This document shows, piece by piece, positions 1 through 8,140 of a stretch of DNA of 43,096 bases. The number at the start of each line of letters is the position of its first letter. The first letter of the stretch is position 1. This DNA is from an uncultured Campylobacter sp. (GTDB taxonomy: Bacteria; Campylobacterota; Campylobacteria; Campylobacterales; Campylobacteraceae), in assembly GCA_938046705.1 (NCBI GenBank), contig CALIWP010000032.1:1-43096 (forward strand), in the 5' to 3' direction. Made by a program: the position numbers and the translations under genes. Under the pieces are notes generated by a model. That model ran no database searches, was not told the DNA's origin, and was given only the letters and a program-made list of their open reading frames with translations.

Positions 1-495
1 TAGTTTTTCAAAAAGTGCTATTGCACCCTTAGAATTGGTTTTTTCACACCTAACGTATAACTCATTAATATCAAATTCCTTAAATTCTTGTTCGAGCTCA
101 AGTATAGCTTTAGCCGCTATACCCCTTTTCCTATAGTCATCCGCGATATATAATAAATTAATCTCATAACCTTTAAGTATCTTTTTTCTTTTTTTATCTG
201 ATGTCATAATATTATATCCAGCATATAAAAAGCCCACATCCGCATCATTAAATTTAAGTATTCTTAAAACACTATTTGGCATATTTTTACCTGTTTCGAT
301 CATTTTACTTATTTCTTCTTTTGACATAAACTTAAAATGATGCTCCTGAGCACCTGCTTTTATGCACTTGGATATAAAATCAAAATCATCAACATCTGCA
401 TATCTATACCCAAGTGTTTTCTGATGTATATTTTTACAAAATTTAGGTTTGCTGTTTTTTCTAGAAAATATTTTTTTAAAAATTCCAAACACCAT
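1..495 (-). CDS. GNAT-family N-acetyltransferase, partial (C-terminus outside window)
   Basis: The reverse strand is open from the ATG at 495-493 to the first base of the window (165 codons), so the C-terminus is missing. The start is supported by AAAAAGGAG just upstream. Residues 28-160 read as a GNAT fold: a strand with the acetyl-CoA binding signature RKRGIA at about 122-127 (the Q/RxxGxG/A motif A), followed by a helix and a late strand with a motif-B-like end (KGAIALFEKL). The family transfers an acetyl group from acetyl-CoA to an amine; nothing here identifies the substrate. It is transcribed in the same direction as the downstream HTH gene at 575-1501 but separated from it by a hairpin. 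Confidence 0.72.
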   Translation of the reverse strand, partial: MVFGIFKKIFSRKNSKPKFCKNIHQKTLGYRYADVDDFDFISKCIKAGAQEHHFKFMSKEEISKMIETGKNMPNSVLRILKFNDADVGFLYAGYNIMTSDKKRKKILKGYEINLLYIADDYRKRGIAAKAILELEQEFKEFDINELYVRCEKTNSKGAIALFEKL

Positions 496-530
496 AAACT
501 CCTTTTTAATATTTCATAAGATTATATTTT

Positions 531-555
531 GCAGCCGGGTTCTTACACCGGCTGC
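531..555. other. GC-rich hairpin between HTH gene and acetyltransferase gene
   Basis: Perfect 8-bp inverted repeat, GCAGCCGG at 531-538 and CCGGCTGC at 548-555, with a 9-nt loop. It lies just after the stop of the 575-1501 gene and before the ribosome binding site of the acetyltransferase. There is no clear U-run on either side, so it may be a weak terminator or an mRNA-stability element. Confidence 0.5.
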
Positions 556-574
556 CATAAAAAATTGTTATAAG

Positions 575-1501
575 CTATTTTTTACTTTTAATTTCTTTTA
601 GGCTTTTTATAATATCCGTGCACCTAACAAAGAAATCGCCATATATTTCCTTGTGAAAATAATCTAAATCAAACAAATCATACAACATATAAGAATAGTC
701 GCCCTTTTCTAAAATATTTTTAGCATAAAAATTCTTTGAGATTAGCTTATCATATTCATCTCTTTTTAAAGATACAAGCGCAATATGGTTTTTACGCTTC
801 ATATAAAAATCATACAGCTCAAAAAGATCTCTGCATTCCGTATTTTCCATAAAGAAATCCTCGCCTATACAAAAATCAGTTCGAAAAAAATCAAATTTCC
901 CGGTTTTATCTTCTACTATTATTTTCGTATGCACTTTATCATCGCTACAATGAACTATGTATATTTTGTTAAAATCGTAAAATTCCTCATCAAGAGACTT
1001 GAGTGTGTTTGATTTTATGAATTTTAAACTAAAAGGGCGATCTTTACCGTTCGCAAGCCAATTATTTGAAATTTGAAAACTATTTGAGAATTTATCTAGA
1101 AAATCGAAGCTAGGAACATTTTTTAATTTTAACACCCTATCTAGATAATCAAAACTAGCTTCACCTAAGCGCTTACTAGCTTCTATAACGTTTAAGCCGT
1201 ATTCTTGCAAGACATATTTCATCCTAGATATTAGATCTCGCCAATCATCTTGTTCCTCGCTCGCAACTCCATAATTAGATTGATCAAACTCTTTCAGTTT
1301 AGAAAAAACCTCATTAAATTTTGAGATCAGCTCAGACTTAGAGTGATTTTCAAGCATGAGCTCGAGAGCCAACTTTGTCGTTTGAGACATCCTGGAAGGG
1401 TCACTCCAGCTGTCGATCGTAGATTTTGAGATACCGAGCTTTTCAGCTAACTCTAACCTAGTTATGCCGATAGTTTCGCATACTTTTTGATGCAGTAACA
1501 T
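575..1501 (-). CDS. two-HTH transcriptional regulator-like protein
   Basis: This 308-residue protein begins with a helix-turn-helix (residues about 10-50, with the LAEKLGISKSTIDSW core typical of XRE/CI-type repressors). A second HTH-like segment lies at about 105-150 (LGEASFDYLDRVLKL to WLANGKDRPF, the wing often seen in phage repressors). The C-terminal half is unrecognised. Its first 65 residues are clearly related to the 81-residue protein at 3923-4168. ATG is preceded by AGGGAG, and an extended -10 (TGCTATAAT) lies upstream on the same strand. It is divergent from the operon at 1685-5065 and shares with it a region full of palindromes, so it is the most likely regulator of that operon. 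That role is inference. Confidence 0.7.
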   Translation of the reverse strand: MLLHQKVCETIGITRLELAEKLGISKSTIDSWSDPSRMSQTTKLALELMLENHSKSELISKFNEVFSKLKEFDQSNYGVASEEQDDWRDLISRMKYVLQEYGLNVIEASKRLGEASFDYLDRVLKLKNVPSFDFLDKFSNSFQISNNWLANGKDRPFSLKFIKSNTLKSLDEEFYDFNKIYIVHCSDDKVHTKIIVEDKTGKFDFFRTDFCIGEDFFMENTECRDLFELYDFYMKRKNHIALVSLKRDEYDKLISKNFYAKNILEKGDYSYMLYDLFDLDYFHKEIYGDFFVRCTDIIKSLKEIKSKK

Positions 1502-1527
1502 TTTTCTCCCTTTTTAGAAATTGTGCT

Positions 1528-1556
1528 ATTATAGCATAAAATATGTAAAACACAAG
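1528..1556 (-). promoter_or_regulatory. extended -10 promoter for the HTH regulator
   Basis: On the reverse strand TATAAT (1533-1528) is preceded by TGC, giving an extended -10. A weak TTGTGT/CTTGTG -35 lies 16-17 bp upstream. Transcription would start about 20 nt before the ATG at 1501. Confidence 0.5.
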
Positions 1557-1572
1557 TATTATATAAAATTTT

Positions 1573-1665
1573 GTATATTTACAAATATACAGTAATATTA
1601 CTTATTTTTCCTTGACATTATAGTAATTTTACTGTATAATTACGCAATAACTTAGTAAAATTGCT
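1573..1665. repeat. operator array: one 18-bp palindrome plus three AGTAA-N2-TTACT sites
   Basis: GTATATTT-AC-AAATATAC (1573-1590) is a perfect palindrome. It is followed directly by AGTAATATTACT (1591-1602, perfect), AGTAATTTTACT (1622-1633) and AGTAAAATTGCT (1654-1665, one arm mismatch, inside CTTAG/CTAAG). The three related sites start 31 and 32 bp apart, about three helical turns, so bound dimers would lie on the same DNA face. The middle site fills the spacer between the -35 and -10 of the rightward promoter, which predicts strong repression. Confidence 0.65.
1612..1640 (+). promoter_or_regulatory. consensus sigma-70 promoter of the 1685-5065 operon
   Basis: TTGACA (1612-1617), 17-bp spacer, TATAAT (1635-1640): a perfect match to the housekeeping consensus. 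This is unusually strong for a Campylobacter-like host, whose -35 is normally poorly conserved. The spacer contains an AGTAA/TTACT operator. Confidence 0.8.
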
Positions 1666-1684
1666 AAGAAATGAAAGGAAAAAC

Positions 1685-2638
1685 ATGGAAACTTACGACA
1701 TAGCCGCTCTAGGTAAAGAGCTTTATGCTATCAATTCTTCTGACAAATTTCTTAAAGAAATTTATTCTAACTCAAAAATCGTCGATCTAAAAGAAGTCGG
1801 CGACATGCTCGTTAAGGTTCAAGAGCAAATAGAAAGTATCAGCAAAAGCAAGGGGCTAGTAAAAAGCGTCATAGAAAAAATACCACTAATCGGAAAACTA
1901 AGCAAAAACGTAGGCCATGAAGTAGCGCTACAGCAAAATTTAACCGATTATATAACCTCTACGCTCGAAAAATTTGAAGATAAGCACGAAGAGCTAATAC
2001 AGCATCTGCAAAATTTCGAGAACACCAAAAAGAAATTTCAAAGCGACATAGCACAGCTTGACGAATGGATAGTCAAAGCCGAAGATCTAAAAAAATCAAT
2101 AAACGATGTTCCTAGCATTGCAAGGCTCGACAAACTTTTAACCGAAGCCAAGTCCGAGCTAAAAAGAAAATTCGATACTATTGATAGCTTAATCTCTCCG
2201 ATGATACTAGCGGCCACGAATTTAACTCAAAACATCAATGAGCTTACGCCGGTATTGCGCAATATCCTTTATGCCGAGCTAAAAACGATGGTAGGCGTAA
2301 ATTCCTTTAAAGACGCGGCCAATATGATGATCACGCTTAAAAACAGTATAGTGGAGATCCAAAAGCTTAATATCATCAACGCCAACGAAACCATCGTAGA
2401 TATTCTCGATAATACTAGAACAAACCTGCTTTCAAACCAAGATATGGAAGAGATGAATAGGCTAAGAATCGAGGGCAAGAAAAAAATACAAGAAAAAGCC
2501 GCCGAGATCAACAAGCTTCAAAAAGAAAACGCCGCATATATGGAAAAACAGTATCTAAATTTGAAGAACTCCGGCGCGCTTATGCTCGAAGATAATAAGG
2601 AAAAATACATCGAAATAGAGGAGATCAAAAATGCTTAA
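1685..2638 (+). CDS. TelA-like (toxic anion resistance family) coiled-coil protein
   Basis: Starting at ATG 1685, which has AAAGGA upstream and fits better than the TTG further up, this encodes 317 residues. It is strongly charged and helical, with probable coiled coil at about 85-175 and 255-300. The stretch from PVLRNILYAELKT through the NANETIVDILDNT segment to the end resembles the TelA/KlaA family, cytoplasmic proteins of unclear mechanism linked to tellurite and envelope stress. That assignment is by eye and moderate only. It is the first gene behind the repressed promoter, and its last 8 nt overlap the next gene, so the two are translationally coupled. Confidence 0.5.
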   Translation: METYDIAALGKELYAINSSDKFLKEIYSNSKIVDLKEVGDMLVKVQEQIESISKSKGLVKSVIEKIPLIGKLSKNVGHEVALQQNLTDYITSTLEKFEDKHEELIQHLQNFENTKKKFQSDIAQLDEWIVKAEDLKKSINDVPSIARLDKLLTEAKSELKRKFDTIDSLISPMILAATNLTQNINELTPVLRNILYAELKTMVGVNSFKDAANMMITLKNSIVEIQKLNIINANETIVDILDNTRTNLLSNQDMEEMNRLRIEGKKKIQEKAAEINKLQKENAAYMEKQYLNLKNSGALMLEDNKEKYIEIEEIKNA

Positions 2639-3200
2639 CGAACTTCTAAGCGAATATTCTATAGTTAAAAACCTAAAAATCGCAAAAAACTTTTCGGAAC
2701 CCCAAGAGCTAAAGCTTAAGGAGTTAAAAATAGTGCTAGATAAAATAACCCCGAGTAATTTCAAAGAGTTTAATAACCTAAATTACAAAAGCATACTTTT
2801 AAATAGACTCTATACGATCCCAGAAACCGGAATAAATTTTATACTCAAAGTGCCTAAAATTTTAGAAGCCAAGAAAAAAATGCTTGAAAAAGAGAAAGAC
2901 GCTACGCTTGAGCTTGGCAAATTTATTCCCAACGAAAACGTGCAACCAAGCGACGATACGATAAATTTTTTCAGAAATTATTTTGAAAAATTATATATCT
3001 CGACGCTAGATAAAAACGGAACGTTTTATAAATTTCTCCTTCTTATAGACGAAATTAAGGAAGAAATAACCGGGCATTCTTTCGTATTTCTCGACAAACG
3101 ATACGGAGAGCCTTTGGCTAAAAAATTTATAAGAGAGTATGCCGACAATCAGTTTGCGGTATTTTACGGACTCGGATTTAACATATTAATTGAAGAATAG
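2631..3200 (+). CDS. conserved-looking hypothetical protein, partner of TelA-like gene
   Basis: Not recognised. The 189-residue product is soluble, mostly helical, Lys/Glu-rich and lacks a signal peptide or membrane segment. The start overlaps the end of the TelA-like gene by 8 nt (a TTAACG junction, with the ribosome binding site GAGGAG inside the upstream gene), so expression is probably coupled. It is followed after 8 nt by a membrane-protein gene with its own AAAAGAG. Confidence 0.6.
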   Translation: MLNELLSEYSIVKNLKIAKNFSEPQELKLKELKIVLDKITPSNFKEFNNLNYKSILLNRLYTIPETGINFILKVPKILEAKKKMLEKEKDATLELGKFIPNENVQPSDDTINFFRNYFEKLYISTLDKNGTFYKFLLLIDEIKEEITGHSFVFLDKRYGEPLAKKFIREYADNQFAVFYGLGFNILIEE

Positions 3201-3208
3201 GAAAAGAG

Positions 3209-3895
3209 ATGATAAAAACAAATAATGCAAGCATAATAAATAATAAAATATTAAAAGGATTTTCGATCTTTTTTACTATTTGCGCTGTATGGACAGCAAT
3301 TTGTCTTTTGTGGAGCTTTAAAGACTCTACTCAAACGCAAATCGTTGTTAAACATAGTTTAAGCCCCGCAGAAGCCGCAATGAACATAGTAGGGCTTATA
3401 AAATATTTTCCTACACTGTTGGGCGGTATGTTAATAGTTTTTGCGGCGCACAGAATACTTCAAGGTATACGCGAGGGAGAGCCAAGCGGTTCTAACTATA
3501 CTATGGCTATCGCCGGAGTTTTGCTAATGGGCGCATCCCTTCTTGTGGATGCAATAATAGGAGACGGCGGCAGATCTTCTACGCCGGAGCCGACGACCGC
3601 CGAAAAAGTCGAAGAGAACGTGTTTTTATTTGAATTGTATTTTGCTAATTTCAAAACGATGTTTGGTGCAAGCATTTTAACGCTTATCAAAGTAGCCATA
3701 GCGATGAAAATATTTATAATCCTTTTTACTGCGTATGAAATAGCTCGTTTGAAAAATTTAGAGTATCTAGCAAAAAGATACATAAAAGAATTTAAAAAAC
3801 ACAAGGGAGATCCAAACAAGCTTACTATCTTCAAGGCCGACAAATGGGTAGATCCAAAAGATATGGGTAGAAATTTGGCTAAATATTTTGTATAA
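3209..3895 (+). CDS. multi-span membrane protein, unknown function
   Basis: This 228-residue protein has about four hydrophobic segments (roughly 18-36, 66-84, 97-115 and 155-176) and a basic, soluble C-terminal tail of about 45 residues that ends in LAKYFV. A Gly/Pro/Thr-rich loop lies between segments 3 and 4. No family was recognised. It is the third gene of the operon that starts with the TelA-like gene; the gene order suggests an envelope-associated complex, which is inference. Confidence 0.62.
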   Translation: MIKTNNASIINNKILKGFSIFFTICAVWTAICLLWSFKDSTQTQIVVKHSLSPAEAAMNIVGLIKYFPTLLGGMLIVFAAHRILQGIREGEPSGSNYTMAIAGVLLMGASLLVDAIIGDGGRSSTPEPTTAEKVEENVFLFELYFANFKTMFGASILTLIKVAIAMKIFIILFTAYEIARLKNLEYLAKRYIKEFKKHKGDPNKLTIFKADKWVDPKDMGRNLAKYFV

Positions 3896-3922
3896 TGCAA
3901 AAAATTTAGCAAAGGCTATAAA

Positions 3923-4168
3923 ATGGCGACAAAATCGCAAAAACTCGATACTCTAGTATGCAATACCCTCGGCATTTCAAAAGAAGAATTAGCGAGTAAA
4001 TTTGAAATCTCGGTGCTTACAATGGGCGGATGGGCCAAAAGTATGCCAAAGCCGGTAGAACTCGCCCTTAAGCTCATGCTTGAAAACCACGAGCTTAAGC
4101 AAAAAATTAGTAAAATATGCGAGGCTCACGAGATCGTGGCCTCGTTTAAAAAGGACAATAATGAATGA
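3923..4168 (+). CDS. small HTH protein, paralogue of the 575-1501 N-terminus
   Basis: This 81-residue protein is one helix-turn-helix domain plus a short helical tail. Residues about 10-65 align with residues 5-60 of the regulator at 575-1501: both have VCxTxGI, a LAxKxxIS turn, a shared Trp, then LALxLMLENH and ISK. It lacks the second HTH and the C-terminal half. It lies inside the operon that the larger regulator probably controls, so it may be a co-repressor, competitor or mixed-dimer partner (inference). The ATG follows AAAGGC with normal spacing. Confidence 0.65.
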   Translation: MATKSQKLDTLVCNTLGISKEELASKFEISVLTMGGWAKSMPKPVELALKLMLENHELKQKISKICEAHEIVASFKKDNNE

Positions 4169-4246
4169 AAAACATAATTTTTTTGATAGAAGCAAAAGGG
4201 CTTACGAATTTGGAATCTAATAAAAAATATGTAACAGAGGAATAAT

Positions 4247-5065
4247 ATGAAAGAACTAAATCCTGAAGCAATCAATTCTATTTTAAACATATTAACGTTT
4301 TTTTCATATACGACAATCCTTTTTGGATTGGTATTTTTATTTTACTTTATTCGATACGAATTTTTAGAACATGAACTAACAAGGCAACAAAAAATACGCG
4401 CCTTGATATTTTTACTAGCGAGTATCGCACCAAATTTTGTGATTTCTCTTGTCACTCAAAAACTCGATGCCGGACTATACGTAAATTTCGGGATCTTTTT
4501 CTTTGCGCTTTCATGCGTGAGCGCAAAGGCCGTTTTTAAGAAAAATTACAAAATATTCGGCGAAATTCCGTTTGATAAATGGTATGGAATAGCATTTTTA
4601 ACCGCGATAATCTTAAACTGCGCATTAATATATACAACTATTTATAAGCTACACGTAGAGTCGGCAAACGTTTTATTTAAAATTCTAAATTACGGATTTT
4701 TATCCTTAATAGCGGCCTCTATCGTCATAGCTTTATTGGAAAAATTATTCAAAAGCAAGCAAGTAGTATATTTTTTAAAATGGGTGCAAATACCCATTAA
4801 AAGCCTTACTTTCGCCAACATCACGCTTACCGCGTTTTTTATGTTTCTACTCTTTATAGCTCCGGCGATGGATGCGTTGTCTCACGCGTATTCTCCGATT
4901 AGCGGATTTGTAAAAGTCGGAAAAACCGAGATAAACACAAGAGCTTTTGGAAAAGAAGAGATCCTTTTTTTAGAAGGCGAGGTAAATTCCGGCAAAGATC
5001 CAAAAGAGATCGAGCACGAATTTCTAAAAAAATATACAACTTTTTATAAAAGTAATGCCGAATAA
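4247..5065 (+). CDS. polytopic membrane protein with C-terminal soluble tail
   Basis: This 272-residue protein has about six transmembrane segments (roughly 14-36, 48-65, 75-92, 114-136, 146-166 and 184-205) and a hydrophilic C-terminal region from about 215 that begins AYSPISGF. The start has AGAGGAA upstream. No family was recognised. It is the last gene of the operon that begins with the TelA-like protein, and it is followed by a strong inverted repeat likely to end transcription. Confidence 0.62.
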   Translation: MKELNPEAINSILNILTFFSYTTILFGLVFLFYFIRYEFLEHELTRQQKIRALIFLLASIAPNFVISLVTQKLDAGLYVNFGIFFFALSCVSAKAVFKKNYKIFGEIPFDKWYGIAFLTAIILNCALIYTTIYKLHVESANVLFKILNYGFLSLIAASIVIALLEKLFKSKQVVYFLKWVQIPIKSLTFANITLTAFFMFLLFIAPAMDALSHAYSPISGFVKVGKTEINTRAFGKEEILFLEGEVNSGKDPKEIEHEFLKKYTTFYKSNAE

Positions 5066-5069
5066 GTTT

Positions 5070-5140
5070 ATAACGTTATTTATGTTATAGAATGCTTTTG
5101 TATAATAAAGTAATGTTATTTAATATAAATAACATTACTT
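5070..5140. repeat. AT-rich palindromes, including a perfect 14-bp stem
   Basis: ATAACGTTAT (5070-5079) is a perfect palindrome. AAGTAATGTTATTT (5108-5121) and AAATAACATTACTT (5127-5140) form a perfect 14-bp stem with a 5-nt loop. It has no U-run and its ends resemble the AGTAA/TTACT operator, so it may be an operator as well as a terminator for the upstream operon. The rest of the 5066-5349 gap is AT-rich, with a possible -10 (TATAAT near 5311-5317) for the next gene and nothing else recognised. Confidence 0.55.
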
Positions 5141-5349
5141 AAAGACTACCAATTAACTAGTTTTACAAGAAATAGACAAACTGCTGTATTATTAATACTT
5201 GAATATTAAGTCCTATATTTTGTATACAGTGGAAGTGTATAGCCAAAAACACTCTATAAATATTATAGAAATGTAATTTTTATTTTTTATTATATTTTTA
5301 TTGCTATAACTATATAATTTGATATTCAATCTTAAAAAAGGAGATAGAA

Positions 5350-5928
5350 ATGAATAGATTTCTAAAAGTTGCACTTATTGGTGCAGTAGTGGCTACAAGC
5401 ATTAGTGCTGATGATTTCTTGGCAAAAGCCACCAATGGTGCATTAAGCGATACTCAAATAGGTGTAGTTAAACTTGACAACAATCGCATGACTAATGTTA
5501 AAGGGGGATATACGGTTTCTCGCAACACTTTTACATTAATTAATAGAGTGGTAGGAAATAGCTCAATCAAGCAAATTGGAAAAGTTATTTTTATATCAGA
5601 GGCAGAGCAAAGAGCTAGGGCTCTTGGCTATTATGGATCAGAAGCGGCAGGAAGCGGTTATTACGCTGGACAAAGATACAATGAGGCAGTTTCTGTAGCC
5701 GACCCCCAAAGAGGTGAACTGTTAGCTATTACAGCCACATTAACAAAAATACCAAGTTATTTTGGAACTCCTATACCAAAATTTGAATATGGTGCAGTGG
5801 TTTTAAAAGTTACTTCTGATGGCTCTCTTTATAGATTGAGAAGTGCTAATCTAAGTAGTTATATAGCTTCAGATGCAATGAGATACGAGAAAAATAATCT
5901 TTCAAGAGAATTGGTGGTTAATCAATAA
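5350..5928 (+). CDS. secreted protein with Sec signal and double-glycine leader (cargo 1)
   Basis: This 192-residue protein has a Sec signal at residues 1-20 (cleavage expected after SISA). A leader at 21-53 follows, with DFLAK, TNG, LSD, Q, GV, then M-x-x-V-K-G-G at 47-53. The first 53 residues match those of the protein at 8141-8752 almost position for position, with Gly-Gly at 52-53 in both; after Tyr-54 the two diverge strongly. This is the layout of a precursor cut after Gly-Gly by a C39 peptidase, and a periplasmic C39 peptidase is encoded at 9913. The mature part (about 139 residues) is beta-rich and not recognised. AAAAAGGAG supports the start. Confidence 0.7.
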   Translation: MNRFLKVALIGAVVATSISADDFLAKATNGALSDTQIGVVKLDNNRMTNVKGGYTVSRNTFTLINRVVGNSSIKQIGKVIFISEAEQRARALGYYGSEAAGSGYYAGQRYNEAVSVADPQRGELLAITATLTKIPSYFGTPIPKFEYGAVVLKVTSDGSLYRLRSANLSSYIASDAMRYEKNNLSRELVVNQ

Positions 5929-5939
5929 ATACTATTAAA

Positions 5940-5973
5940 ATTTACTTTAGTCTAAACTTAGGCTAAAGTAAAT
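5940..5973 (+). terminator. hairpin terminator after cargo 1
   Basis: ATTTACTTTAG (5940-5950) and CTAAAGTAAAT (5963-5973) form a perfect 11-bp stem. The loop contains a further CTAA/TTAG pairing. It follows the cargo 1 stop codon by 12 nt. The right arm also contains the -35 of the sigma-28 promoter, so terminator and promoter overlap. Confidence 0.6.
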
Positions 5974-5990
5974 TAAATTTTGGCCGATAT
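5964..5990 (+). promoter_or_regulatory. sigma-28 (FliA) promoter
   Basis: TAAAGTAA (5964-5971), 11 nt, GCCGATAT (5983-5990). This matches the flagellar sigma-28 pattern TAAA-N15-GCCGATAA closely and the Campylobacter CGATWT -10 exactly. The predicted start lies at about 5996, immediately before the ribosome binding site AAAGGA (5997-6002), so the leader would be very short. Confidence 0.7.
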
Positions 5991-6007
5991 AATATTAAAG
6001 GATTAAT

Positions 6008-7210
6008 ATGATAAACGCTCTTAACAACTATTCCGCTTTTTCTAGACAAAGTTTTTCCCTAAACGTAAATGTTAAGCATGGCTCAAAAACTGAGATTTTA
6101 AAACAAAATGAAATCTCACAGCCGGATACGGTCGAGCACAAATTTAACGAAGTTTTAGGCTATAAAGTCAATGAGGATGGATATTTTACGTCCGAATTTA
6201 ATGAAGCCGCAGGTATCCCAAAGGACTACAAAATCCACTCAGATACCTTAAAATCGCTCGTGAACGTAAATGATAAGGCTATTGCATTTAATAAAATGTT
6301 TTCAAAAATCGACATAGCAAAAACAGTCGGCAATGCATATAAAATTTTATCCCAAGTAGTCGGTGAAGACGTTTTAAATTCTAAAGAAAGTTTTAACAAA
6401 GAAGACCTTGCCAAATTTCCTCAAGGATACGAGTACGAGAAATCAAGTCTAAAAGTAACTAAAGTAAATAAAAACATCTACGACTATGCGTCGGCACGTA
6501 GCACATTTGACGATAAGTCCGGGAAAACCAATATGGAAACGCTATTTTTTAATAGCTCATATCATGCGTTAACAACAACGCCGCAATATAAGCCGTCAAC
6601 CAATATCTTTGATAACAATAACGGCGGCAAAGAGAGCGAAAACGTGAGCGTGTTTATAAATCCTCACGGCGAAAGATACACCAACCCTGACGGTAGTATA
6701 ACCAAAGGAGGCTTGATAGCAGCCGTAATAAACTCAAATTTAGACGTACGAGAGGGGGAAACTACGGTTTGGGGCAAAATGCAAGGTTATGACAAGAGTA
6801 TAAGCGGCAAAGAATACAGACAAAAACTGGACACCTTTATTGATTCGCGCAACATCTACGGCATCAAAGGAAGCGAGCTTGACGGGCTTAGCAAGGATTA
6901 CCGAGAATACGTACTAACGTTTCAAAAAATGCAAGAGTCGCTTTTACCTGGTAGCACTGCCTTAAGCGGCAACTCTAACATAACTTCCGACGGCAAAGAA
7001 TCAAAAAGCCTCTTTGAAATAATGCAAGAGGATATGAAAGAGGCGCAAAAACGCCTAGAAAAGCTAATAGAGCAAGAAAAGCGAACGCAAAAGATGCTGG
7101 ATAAAAACAGAAAATACGACAAAGAGCTAGAGCAAAATACTAGAAAAAATTTAGAAGAACTTGAGGCGATGATAAAATTTAACGCTAAGAGCGTGGATAT
7201 AAAGGCTTAA
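6008..7210 (+). CDS. Cj0814-like flagellum-dependent secreted protein (copy 1)
   Basis: This 400-residue hydrophilic protein has no Sec signal. It starts MINALNNYSAFS, the type of N-terminus seen in the Campylobacter Cj0814 family of proteins exported through the flagellar type III apparatus. Residues about 225-290 (VWGKMQGYDKSI to LDTFIDSR) match a segment of the 366-residue protein at 8820, showing the two are paralogues. The C-terminal 60 residues are a coiled coil. A sigma-28 promoter directly upstream fits co-regulation with late flagellar genes. Family membership is recalled, not searched. Export through the flagellum is inference. Confidence 0.62.
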   Translation: MINALNNYSAFSRQSFSLNVNVKHGSKTEILKQNEISQPDTVEHKFNEVLGYKVNEDGYFTSEFNEAAGIPKDYKIHSDTLKSLVNVNDKAIAFNKMFSKIDIAKTVGNAYKILSQVVGEDVLNSKESFNKEDLAKFPQGYEYEKSSLKVTKVNKNIYDYASARSTFDDKSGKTNMETLFFNSSYHALTTTPQYKPSTNIFDNNNGGKESENVSVFINPHGERYTNPDGSITKGGLIAAVINSNLDVREGETTVWGKMQGYDKSISGKEYRQKLDTFIDSRNIYGIKGSELDGLSKDYREYVLTFQKMQESLLPGSTALSGNSNITSDGKESKSLFEIMQEDMKEAQKRLEKLIEQEKRTQKMLDKNRKYDKELEQNTRKNLEELEAMIKFNAKSVDIKA

Positions 7211-7256
7211 GTTAAGTTTTTATAAAATAACATAAATTTAACAAAAGGAAAATTAG

Positions 7257-8108
7257 GTGAAAAAAATAGTTCCACTACTATGCATGGCTGGTCTCTTATA
7301 TGCATCAGACCCGGTTACAATAGATAGTTTATTTAAAAAACAAATCGGGCTTAGAAGCACAACAAGTCTATCCATACTAAACACCGGCAATTCAAATTCT
7401 TATATGACATATCCGAATTTAAGTATGACGGGGGATCCGATTATATGGAACGACACAAAACAACTCAATCTTACTCAAACATTTATGTATGCGCTAAGCC
7501 CCAAATTCGACCTTTTAGCAAGCTTTAGCGGAAGCTATGCAAGAAGGGAATATACAGATATTAGAACTTATGAATTTAAACATCAGGATAAATCTGGATT
7601 TGATTCGATGTGGCTAGGTTTTATATATACGGCTGATCGTATAGGCGAATTAGTACCGCAGATGGTTTTTCAAACAGCAATAATACAAAGAGAAAGAGCT
7701 ATTGATGAAACAAAGAATTTTAACTTTAAGTCATATTCGCTCAAAGGAACTTTAAGAGGATACTCTGATCCAGTAATCTACTCAATTTATAGTGGCTTTG
7801 GTTACAATGCGGAACGTAAATTTGAATCTATGAAAATTAAATATGGGCATAGCTTTTATTTTGGCGGCAATCTATCAATAGCACTAAGCCCAAAAATTAC
7901 TCTTGATATGGGAGCAGAACAAAGATATCAGCTCGAACAAAAAATAAATGGAAATAAAAATTCTAACGTTCGTTCAATACCAACCTATAGTATAGGGTCA
8001 ACCTACAGCATAAATGAGGACACTGCAATTAGTTTTTCAGCTGATTTGGGCGGCTCAAGTTCTGCGCCAGACAGTATATTTGGAATAAGTATTTGGAAAA
8101 AGTTTTAA
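7257..8108 (+). CDS. outer-membrane beta-barrel protein
   Basis: GTG start with AAAAGGA upstream; 283 residues. The N-terminus is a Sec signal (hydrophobic to about residue 16, cleavage near YAS). The remainder alternates polar and hydrophobic residues in short strands rich in Tyr, Ser and Gly (for example TQTFMYALSPKFDLLASFSG) and ends in IWKKF, a C-terminal Phe as required by the BAM machinery. It is therefore an outer-membrane barrel, perhaps 10-12 strands. It lies between the two Gly-Gly cargo genes, and a C39 peptidase is nearby. In the Fap amyloid system a barrel (FapF) and a C39 peptidase (FapD) work together, so a role as exit pore is plausible but unproven. Confidence 0.68.
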   Translation: MKKIVPLLCMAGLLYASDPVTIDSLFKKQIGLRSTTSLSILNTGNSNSYMTYPNLSMTGDPIIWNDTKQLNLTQTFMYALSPKFDLLASFSGSYARREYTDIRTYEFKHQDKSGFDSMWLGFIYTADRIGELVPQMVFQTAIIQRERAIDETKNFNFKSYSLKGTLRGYSDPVIYSIYSGFGYNAERKFESMKIKYGHSFYFGGNLSIALSPKITLDMGAEQRYQLEQKINGNKNSNVRSIPTYSIGSTYSINEDTAISFSADLGGSSSAPDSIFGISIWKKF

Positions 8109-8140
8109 TATATAAGAAATTTCATCTTAAAGGAAATAAA

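Noticed and set aside
531..555. Hairpin considered as a rho-independent terminator
   Set aside because: Stem is good but no U-run follows in either direction; kept as a hairpin only.
3496..3912. 138-codon antisense ORF across the membrane-protein gene
   Set aside because: Overlaps a gene in a coherent operon and has no promoter or ribosome binding site; reads as complement of coding sequence.
4161..4220. 19-codon ORF between the small HTH gene and the membrane-protein gene
   Set aside because: No ribosome binding site of its own and overlaps the HTH stop; too short to support, although coupled translation cannot be excluded.
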